A stretch of 64,000 nucleotides of DNA, taken from Candidatus Saccharibacteria bacterium. GTDB lineage: Bacteria > Patescibacteriota > Saccharimonadia > Saccharimonadales > Saccharimonadaceae. The stretch is from the NCBI GenBank assembly GCA_016432585.1, contig CP066696.1:310001-374000 (forward strand). Direction: 5' to 3'. Position 1 is the first letter of the stretch; each line of letters begins with the position of its first letter. The notes beneath the pieces are model-generated. The model was not told the origin of the DNA. It saw only the letters and a list, made by a program, of their open reading frames with translations, and ran no database searches. Positions 58,389 through 64,000 of this stretch are shown here, one piece after another. The position numbers were made by a program, and so were the translations under genes.

Positions 58389-58862
58389 ATGAAATCATTA
58401 ATTATATACGATTCTGCATACGGAAATACGGAAATGGTAGCGCTTGCTATTAAACGGGCACTCGATGAACAAGGGGCTGCTACTATCTCACTGGTTAAGA
58501 GTGCGCAAGCGGATATGCTCGATGACATAGATTTGCTTATTGTAGGGTCTCCAACACAAGGTGGACAGCCAACTCGTGCAATGCTTGATTATGTGAGAGA
58601 TATTCCGAATATCCGAGTTAAGAACCTGCGTATTGCCTCGTTTGATACGCGCTACGCCGAAAAAGAACACGGATTTGGCCTAAAGATGTTAATGAGGATT
58701 ATCGGCTACGCTGCTCCAAAAATGGCGGACATATTGCGACTAAAGGGCGCCACATTAATTGGAAACCCCGAAGGGTTTATTGTCACGGGCCAAGAAGGTC
58801 CTTTGAAAGACGATGAACTGAATCGTGCTATTGCCTGGGCTCGAACACTTATCAAACGCTAG
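58389..58862 (+). CDS. Flavodoxin-domain protein
   Basis: This 157-residue protein starts MKSLIIYDSAYGNTEMVALA, which contains the FMN phosphate loop, and has LIVGSPTQGGQPTRAM and a later FDTRYAEKEHG segment, typical of flavodoxin-fold proteins. It may transfer electrons or act as an NAD(P)H-quinone-type reductase. ATG 58389 is preferred over a frame opening at 58320 because of family alignment and the promoter position. Confidence 0.82.
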   Translation: MKSLIIYDSAYGNTEMVALAIKRALDEQGAATISLVKSAQADMLDDIDLLIVGSPTQGGQPTRAMLDYVRDIPNIRVKNLRIASFDTRYAEKEHGFGLKMLMRIIGYAAPKMADILRLKGATLIGNPEGFIVTGQEGPLKDDELNRAIAWARTLIKR

Positions 58863-58948
58863 AAGTAGCGTAGCGAGACTCTTACAACACGCTAATGTAG
58901 TAATATAGTCATTAGTTTCTTGGGGTGTATATGCCAATTACAAATATA

Positions 58949-58964
58949 AGTGACAAGCATCACA
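58949..58964 (+). promoter_or_regulatory. CRP-like site upstream of nrdJ
   Basis: AGTGA-CAAGCA-TCACA matches nine of ten positions. Its centre lies about 41.5 bases before the start predicted from TATAAT (58986-58991), where a class II activator would bind; no -35 hexamer is visible. Confidence 0.55.
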
Positions 58965-58985
58965 CCAATCCGTTTCTGGGTTATC

Positions 58986-59014
58986 TATAATACGCCTCAC
59001 TGCCGGAGAGGCGT
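58986..59014 (+). promoter_or_regulatory. -10 and 5' hairpin of nrdJ
   Basis: TATAAT (58986-58991) is followed at once by TACGCCTC/GAGGCGTG, an eight-pair stem at the predicted mRNA 5' end. Confidence 0.5.
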
Positions 59015-59046
59015 GTGTAATAAAAACAAAACGGGGGATAAGGGTA

Positions 59047-61371
59047 ATGAAAAAAGATGCTAGTGGCACCGATGTGTCAGTTATTGAAGACTCTTTTGAT
59101 AAAACTTCAGCGGTAAAGACATATAAGAAATATCTACCGCAAACGCAAAAGCGCGATGGAAGAGTGGTGCCGTTTGCATTTGGCAAAATCGTGACAGCAG
59201 TCGACAAAGCACTGCAAGAGACCAAGGAAGGGACGCGAGACGAAGCGATAGTTTTGGCGCACAAGGTTGCAAGCGAACTTGTGCTTGCTGCTAAAAAATA
59301 CAAGGGCTTTTTGCCAAACGTAGAGGCTATCCAAGATGAAGTCGAGCGCCAACTTATGCTGGCAGATTATGTCGCGACGGCAAAGGCATTTATATTGTAC
59401 CGCGAAGAGCATGCGAAAAAACGCCAAATGGAACAGGCGATTTCGCAGGAGATTCGCGATAAGGTCGCCGAGAGCGGCGCGTATTTCTCGTCGTCGTACC
59501 AAGAATTTATTTTTTACCAGTTCTATGCGAGGTGGCGCGATGACCTTGGGAGGCGCGAAACCTGGATTGAGGCGATCGACAGGTTTATGGCGTATATGCA
59601 GAAAAAACTTGGTGATAAGCTGACAGATAAAGAGTATAGTGAAGTCCGTCAGGCAATTATCAGCCGCGAGATTTGTCCTTCTATGCGACTTTTATGGTCG
59701 GCGGGCGATGCTTGTGAAGCGACAAATGTTTGCGCCTACAACTGTGCATATATTGCACCGACTTCTTGGCAAGATTTGTCTGAAATTATGTATGTTTCAA
59801 TGTGCGGCGCCGGCTGTGGGTTTGCGGTAGAGCCAGAAAACGTTGAAAAGTTTCCGCAAATTCAAAAGCAAACGGGCAAGCAGCGCGAAAAGATTGTCGT
59901 AGAGGACAGCAAAGAAGGTTGGTGTGAGGCGTATGTTCAGGCCTGTGATGCTTGGGCCTCGGGGTATGATGTATTTATCGATTACTCTAAAGTTCGTCCC
60001 GCTGGCGACAGACTTATGACAATGGGTGGCCGCTCGTCGGGTCCCGCACCGCTGCGTGATCTCATGATCTTTACTCGCGCTAAAATGCTATCACGCCAAG
60101 GTCGTCGCCTATCGACGCTCGATCTGCACGATATTATCTGTCAGATCGGGCTGATTGTAGTTGCGGGTGGCGTGCGACGCTCGGCACTTATCTCGCTATC
60201 GTCGCTTGATGATTCTGCAATGCGTGACGCGAAAAAAGGTGCATTCTGGCAAACCGAAGGCCAGCGTTCAATGGCAAATAACTCTGCCGTGTACGAGGTA
60301 AAGCCTTCTGCTGGCGACTTTTTAGAGGAGTGGACGGCACTTGTAACGTCTGGCAGTGGTGAACGAGGCATCTTTAACCGCGGCGATTTGGACAAGCAGG
60401 TTCCTGCACGCCGCTGGAAAGAATTAGAGGGTAAGTCGCAGGTTGGCGTTAATCCGTGTGGCGAAATCTATTTGCAATCGAAACAATTTTGCAACCTTAC
60501 ATCTATTGTTGTTCGCCCAGATGACGACATGAAAAACCTTACACGGAAGATGCGACTTGCTGCGCTTGTAGGAACATACCAAGCAACCTTGACTGATTTT
60601 GGCTACCTTGATAAATCGTGGCATGAAAACTGTGAACGTGAACAGCTTCTGGGTGTCTCGATGACGGGCTATTACGACAACGAGATTGTCCGTAACGATA
60701 AAAACCTTGAAATACTGCGAGATAGTTGTGTTGAAGCGAACGTAAAATATGCAAAGCGTTTTGGCAAAAATCCATCGACAGCCGTCACTTGTGTAAAGCC
60801 GCATGGAAACTCCGGACAGCTGCTTGGTGTTGGTTCGGGTATGCACCCATGGTTTGCCAAGTATTACATTCGCCGCGTTCGAATAAGTATCAACGACCCG
60901 CTACTTAAGTTAGCGCAGGAACAAGGTGTGCCTATTTTTCCAGAGGTTGGCTACTCAACATCAACAGCCACAACAATGGTTCTGGAATTTCCTGTAAAAG
61001 CTCCAGAAGGTGCGATTGTTGCAAAGGATGTCTCTGCCCTTACGATGCTCGAAGAATGGAAGCGCTTAAAGACGCATTTTACCGAGCATAATCCATCGGT
61101 GACAATTTATGCAAGCGATAACGAATGGCTTTCGGTAGCAAACTTTGTGTACGAAAACTGGGATATTGTTGGCGGGCTATCGTTTCTTCCTCGAAACGAT
61201 CACGTCTATCAACTTGCACCGTACGAAGAAATCACCGAGGAGGAATTTACGAAACGAACGAATGCGCTGGGCAAACTCGACTTTTCGCGACTTGTTATTT
61301 ACGAACAGCAAGATCAAACGAATGGCGCTAAGGAGCTTGGTTGTGCGGGCGGCGTCTGCGAGATGCAGTAG
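59047..61371 (+). CDS. nrdJ: Adenosylcobalamin-dependent ribonucleotide reductase (class II) with ATP-cone
   Basis: This 774-residue enzyme reduces ribonucleotides to deoxyribonucleotides without oxygen. An ATP-cone regulatory domain occupies ~30-125 (KRDGRVVPFAFGKIVTAVDK). VCAYNCAYIAP, MGGRSSGPAPL, NPCGEI and GLSFLPRNDH are typical of the class II family. The C-terminal CAGGVCEMQ supplies the redox-active cysteine pair. A corrinoid adenosyltransferase gene lies five bases downstream, which makes its cofactor. TAAGGG precedes the ATG. A CRP-like site lies in the promoter. Confidence 0.93.
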   Translation: MKKDASGTDVSVIEDSFDKTSAVKTYKKYLPQTQKRDGRVVPFAFGKIVTAVDKALQETKEGTRDEAIVLAHKVASELVLAAKKYKGFLPNVEAIQDEVERQLMLADYVATAKAFILYREEHAKKRQMEQAISQEIRDKVAESGAYFSSSYQEFIFYQFYARWRDDLGRRETWIEAIDRFMAYMQKKLGDKLTDKEYSEVRQAIISREICPSMRLLWSAGDACEATNVCAYNCAYIAPTSWQDLSEIMYVSMCGAGCGFAVEPENVEKFPQIQKQTGKQREKIVVEDSKEGWCEAYVQACDAWASGYDVFIDYSKVRPAGDRLMTMGGRSSGPAPLRDLMIFTRAKMLSRQGRRLSTLDLHDIICQIGLIVVAGGVRRSALISLSSLDDSAMRDAKKGAFWQTEGQRSMANNSAVYEVKPSAGDFLEEWTALVTSGSGERGIFNRGDLDKQVPARRWKELEGKSQVGVNPCGEIYLQSKQFCNLTSIVVRPDDDMKNLTRKMRLAALVGTYQATLTDFGYLDKSWHENCEREQLLGVSMTGYYDNEIVRNDKNLEILRDSCVEANVKYAKRFGKNPSTAVTCVKPHGNSGQLLGVGSGMHPWFAKYYIRRVRISINDPLLKLAQEQGVPIFPEVGYSTSTATTMVLEFPVKAPEGAIVAKDVSALTMLEEWKRLKTHFTEHNPSVTIYASDNEWLSVANFVYENWDIVGGLSFLPRNDHVYQLAPYEEITEEEFTKRTNALGKLDFSRLVIYEQQDQTNGAKELGCAGGVCEMQ

Positions 61372-61376
61372 CACAT

Positions 61377-61937
61377 ATGCAGGGTAAGCAAAAAGAAAGT
61401 CTCGTGGTTGTTTATACAGGCGATGGCAAAGGCAAAACAAGTGCAGGGCTCGGCTTAGTATGCCGGGCCCTCGGCGCTGGCTCGAAGGTGGCGTTTATAC
61501 AATTTATTAAAAGCTGGCAGGTAAGTGAGGATGCGTTTTTTACAAAAATTGCCCCACTTTTTGATGGCAAGCTAGTGACGCATAAAGGCGGTAAAGGTTT
61601 TTACAATGCAGGCTCTATGAGCGCCGCAAATGTGAGTGTAAACGAGCATAAACTTGTTGCACGCAAGACGTATAATCTTGCGTTGGAATATGCGAGCAGT
61701 GGCGACTATGATTTGGTTGTTTGCGACGAAATTAACAATGCAGTTCACGACGGCCTACTATCGATCAATGATCTAAAAGAGCTCATCTACGCTAAGCATG
61801 AAAAAACAAGTCTTTGCCTGACGGGACGAAACTTTCCTATGGATAGTAAAGGTAGGGTTGATATTTTAACGGAAATGAAAAAACAAAAGCATCATTTTGA
61901 TGATGGGTTTATTGCAAATCAAGGAATCGATTTTTAG
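61377..61937 (+). CDS. cobO: Cob(I)yrinic acid a,c-diamide adenosyltransferase (corrinoid adenosyltransferase)
   Basis: This 186-residue P-loop protein has the Walker A YTGDGKGKTSAGLGLVCRAL, FIQFIKSWQ, and DLVVCDEINNAVHDGLL as Walker B region, all diagnostic of CobA/CobO/BtuR. It attaches the adenosyl group to a corrinoid, producing coenzyme B12 needed by NrdJ encoded five bases upstream. ATG 61377 is chosen over GTG 61341, which lies inside nrdJ. Confidence 0.92.
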   Translation: MQGKQKESLVVVYTGDGKGKTSAGLGLVCRALGAGSKVAFIQFIKSWQVSEDAFFTKIAPLFDGKLVTHKGGKGFYNAGSMSAANVSVNEHKLVARKTYNLALEYASSGDYDLVVCDEINNAVHDGLLSINDLKELIYAKHEKTSLCLTGRNFPMDSKGRVDILTEMKKQKHHFDDGFIANQGIDF

Positions 61938-61961
61938 TAGGTTACTTGATTAAAGGTAAAC

Positions 61962-62621
61962 CTAGAGGTCTGAGCCTAGGGTCGCTTCGAGATCGGCGTG
62001 GCTGAATATAACAACACCACGTGCCTGTAGCTGAACGAGACCGGCAGTCTTGAGTGAACGAATTGTACGACTAACCGTTTCGCGCGATAAGCCTGAACGT
62101 TTTGCGAGGTCGCTTTCGGTAAGAGGAATAAATGTGCTGTTGTCGGGCCCTGGAACGCCGAATCGTGCCGAGGCGTTAAGTAATTCGAAAATGAGGCGAC
62201 TTTTTGCACTACCGCCCATTAAGTGAGCGGTTCGTCGGAGTAGTCCGTCGGTCCCACGGTAGACGCGGCTCAAAAGCTCAAAGGTGACATCGGGGTTTTC
62301 TTTAAGAAACGCAACGACATCCTTTGCTGGTGCAATACGAACGGTAACGGAATTTACTGCCTCGTAAAAGTAACGATTCGGTGTGTCGTTAATAGCCTGC
62401 GAAAGCGGAAAAAAAGCACCAGACTTAAAGGCATTCACAACAATATCATTGCCGCCAACAGAAATATCGTAAGCGACGATTTGTCCCTCTTCGAGGTATA
62501 TGATGTCCTTTAATTTTTCCTCGGGTCGTAGAACGAGTTCGCCTTTACTGAACTGACGGGAAGGGTAAGCGTCAAAAAACGATTTGACGGTTTCTTTGAT
62601 CGTTGTATTCATCTTACCCAT
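61962..62621 (-). CDS. CRP/FNR-family transcriptional regulator
   Basis: This 219-residue protein has an N-terminal cyclic-nucleotide-type jelly roll and a C-terminal winged helix. The recognition helix LAKRSGLSRETVSRTIRSL carries R180, E181 and R185, the residues that read TGTGA in E. coli CRP. The cAMP-binding R-S pair of CRP is not visible, and no FNR-type cysteine cluster is present, so the ligand is unknown. Several TGTGA-N6-TCACA-like sites occur in this window. It is downstream of hisC in the pheA-hisC operon. Confidence 0.9.
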   Translation of the reverse strand: MGKMNTTIKETVKSFFDAYPSRQFSKGELVLRPEEKLKDIIYLEEGQIVAYDISVGGNDIVVNAFKSGAFFPLSQAINDTPNRYFYEAVNSVTVRIAPAKDVVAFLKENPDVTFELLSRVYRGTDGLLRRTAHLMGGSAKSRLIFELLNASARFGVPGPDNSTFIPLTESDLAKRSGLSRETVSRTIRSLKTAGLVQLQARGVVIFSHADLEATLGSDL

Positions 62622-62624
62622 ACT

Positions 62625-63719
62625 CTACTTCTTTTTTGCTGATGAGACAAGCGGAATGAGTGTATTTATGAAGCAATCGTTCTCTTGAGGCAGCCCAATA
62701 CTGACACGGATCCAGCCGGACAAGCCATAATTATCAAGCGGGCGCACGATAATTCCCTGGCGCAAAAGGCTATCGTATACGGCGCTATCCGAAATGCGCA
62801 GTGTAATAAAGTTACCTTTCGATGGAATGAAATCGATGCCGTGAAGCGTCAGCTGCTGTTCGATTTTACGTCGTTCGTTTGCATTTGTCTTTCGGCTCAT
62901 TTCTATGAACTTGTGATCGAGTAGGGCAGCCGAGGCGGCTACAACGGCAAGATGATTATTTGTAAATGGAAGACGTACGCGATTGATTAGCTCGGCAATA
63001 TGAGGTGCTGCAATAGCGTACCCCACGCGCAGTCCCGCAATTCCATGTATCTTTGAGAAAGTGCGAATAATAATGACATTGGGATATTTTGCAGGCCAAA
63101 GCGCTGTGTTGTGGCGTTCACTCGGTTCGAGGTATTCGTAGTAGGCTTCGTCTAAAACGATGATGCAATTTTTTGGAACCTGCGTAATAAAGTTTTCTAG
63201 ATCGGCATATGAAATGAATGTCCCTGTGGGGTTATTGGGGTTGGCTATCCATACTACTTTTGTCTTGGCAGCGAGGGCATTTTTCATGGCCTCAAGATCA
63301 TGGCCGTAATTATTTGCCGGCACAATGTGGCTCGAGGCGCCCACTGTTTGAATAGCGACCTCGTACATGGCGAAAGCGTATTGTGACACGATTGATTCGT
63401 CGTTATTACCAAGAAATGTTCTTGCGATAAGATCGATAATATCGTTAGAGCCATTGCCAAGTATCAGCGAGTCGCCTGAAACGCCTAATTGTTCAGATAG
63501 GAGCCGAGTGAGCGAAAAAGTATCGGGGTAGCGATGAGAGTTTTGCAGGGCATGGCGCATTGCCTCTACGGCAGCGGGGCTTGGTCCGTGGGGGTTTTCG
63601 TTTGAATTAAGTTTAATAATGGCATCTGGCTGTAGGCCATAGCTCCGCGCAACGACTTCTATTGGAAGTCCGGGCTGATAGGGGGCAAGGGTTTTTATGT
63701 AGGGCTTTGGTGAGATCAT
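62625..63719 (-). CDS. hisC: Histidinol-phosphate/aromatic aminotransferase
   Basis: This 364-residue PLP enzyme of the HisC group has KLNSNENPHGPSPAA, WIANPNNPTGTFIS, VLDEAYYEY (D190) and RTFSKIHGIAGLRVGY (PLP lysine K223). HisC enzymes can also transaminate prephenate or phenylpyruvate. It overlaps the end of the prephenate-dehydratase gene by ATGA, and no other histidine gene is in view, so an aromatic aminotransferase role is plausible. GGAGCG precedes the ATG. Confidence 0.88.
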   Translation of the reverse strand: MISPKPYIKTLAPYQPGLPIEVVARSYGLQPDAIIKLNSNENPHGPSPAAVEAMRHALQNSHRYPDTFSLTRLLSEQLGVSGDSLILGNGSNDIIDLIARTFLGNNDESIVSQYAFAMYEVAIQTVGASSHIVPANNYGHDLEAMKNALAAKTKVVWIANPNNPTGTFISYADLENFITQVPKNCIIVLDEAYYEYLEPSERHNTALWPAKYPNVIIIRTFSKIHGIAGLRVGYAIAAPHIAELINRVRLPFTNNHLAVVAASAALLDHKFIEMSRKTNANERRKIEQQLTLHGIDFIPSKGNFITLRISDSAVYDSLLRQGIIVRPLDNYGLSGWIRVSIGLPQENDCFINTLIPLVSSAKKK

Positions 63720-64000
63720 AGTAGCGCTCCTTTTGGATATGACCCAAGAAATTTTGTCGAGGTGGTGACATCTTTGATTGCTTCAAGGGCGTTTTGTATT
63801 GGCGCATCATCTTTGTGTCCGTCTATGTCTATATAGAAATAATATTCCCATAAATTTTGACGTGATGGCCGCGATTCGAGCTTAACGATATTGATATTTT
63901 GATTGGCTAGTATTTCCAAAAGCCTATATAACGCGCCCGGTTTGTTCTGTGTCGTGCAAATAAGTGATGTTTTGTCGTCTCCCGTAGCTGAGGTTTCGTT
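63716..64000 (-). CDS. pheA: Prephenate dehydratase C-terminal ACT domain (5' end beyond window)
   Basis: The frame is open from the window end to TGA at 63718-63716. It shows TTQNKPGALYRLLEILANQN, ESRPSR and LGSYPKG, the ACT domain that mediates phenylalanine feedback inhibition of PheA. The catalytic dehydratase domain is beyond the window. The stop overlaps the start of hisC, indicating a pheA-hisC operon making phenylpyruvate and phenylalanine. Confidence 0.88.
   Translation of the reverse strand, partial: NETSATGDDKTSLICTTQNKPGALYRLLEILANQNINIVKLESRPSRQNLWEYYFYIDIDGHKDDAPIQNALEAIKDVTTSTKFLGSYPKGALL

Noticed and set aside
58931-58990. 19-codon ORF upstream of nrdJ (MPITNISDKHHTNPFLGYL)
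   Set aside because: It lies mostly upstream of the predicted nrdJ start and overlaps the CRP-like site; coding evidence is lacking.
58863-59046. Cobalamin riboswitch upstream of nrdJ
   Set aside because: A CCTCACTGCC stretch recalls the B12 box, but the conserved core helices and the CCCGCCACTG context are missing, and the predicted start leaves only about 50 bases of leader.
1-64000. CRISPR array, insertion sequence, prophage or rRNA operon
   Set aside because: No regularly spaced direct repeats, transposase, phage structural genes or rRNA sequence were recognised.
1-64000. UGA recoding as in Gracilibacteria/SR1
   Set aside because: Clear genes such as the GC-rich cassette genes, pheA and the Nudix-type neighbours end in TGA at family-consistent positions, and no conserved in-frame TGA was seen.

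Overview
The window looks like a chromosome segment of a Candidatus Saccharibacteria (TM7) or closely related CPR bacterium. This is inferred from a moderate-GC genome packed with short intergenic gaps, a leucyl-tRNA synthetase carrying a Nudix domain inside its editing domain, a bL32 without zinc cysteines, sparse biosynthesis, many lineage-specific membrane proteins, and UGA used as a normal stop. No phage, IS element, CRISPR array or rRNA gene was recognised.

Layout. 1-6 kb: end of typA, then trehalase, a GT4 glycosyltransferase, a GH13 alpha-glucosidase and rarA. 6-13 kb: ddl, tRNA-Phe, tRNA-Gly and small accessory enzymes (CYTH, Nudix, DUF1428, DUF1801, DUF1697). 13-16 kb: a PadR-regulated drug-type ABC exporter. 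16-30 kb: orphan proteins, a MurF-type ligase, leuS and the information-processing core (rpmF, nusB, a Nudix gene, rnc, rpsP, khpA, trmD). 30-39 kb: tRNA-Gln, a KAP NTPase module, lysS and a class II synthetase-like gene with an attenuator-like leader. 39-52 kb: TetR pair, orphans, kinase, AspT-type exchanger, Erm-like methylase, MFS protein and aspA. 53-64 kb: a 1302-residue surface protein, LiaF/PspC-like pair, flavodoxin, class II ribonucleotide reductase plus corrinoid adenosyltransferase, and a pheA-hisC-crp operon.

Two expression styles coexist. Many native genes have a -10 hexamer (TATACT/TATAAT-like) exactly six bases before the start codon, so their mRNAs should be leaderless. Scattered among them are about ten GC-rich transcription units (called cassettes A-J here). 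Most have a consensus promoter, a short untranslated leader, a Shine-Dalgarno sequence, a gene with strongly G/C-ending codons, and a GC-rich hairpin after the stop. They sit at 6.1-6.5, 25.7-26.7, 27.7-28.1, 32.8-33.7, 33.7-34.2, 35.8-36.6, 36.7-37.5, 37.5-37.8, 51.4-51.9 and 51.95-52.9 kb. Two of them interrupt the rpsP-khpA-trmD neighbourhood. In at least six the sequence near the mRNA 5' end is complementary to the sequence after the stop codon, by a different sequence each time. This is the most unusual pattern in the window.

Regulation visible in sequence: a CRP-family protein whose recognition helix matches that of E. coli CRP is accompanied by five or six TGTGA-N6-TCACA-like sites, including one at about -41.5 of the predicted nrdJ start. 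Short ORFs followed by terminators precede the asparagine-synthetase-like gene, the GNAT acetyltransferase and the Erm-like methylase. All calls come from reading the sequence; no database search was possible.
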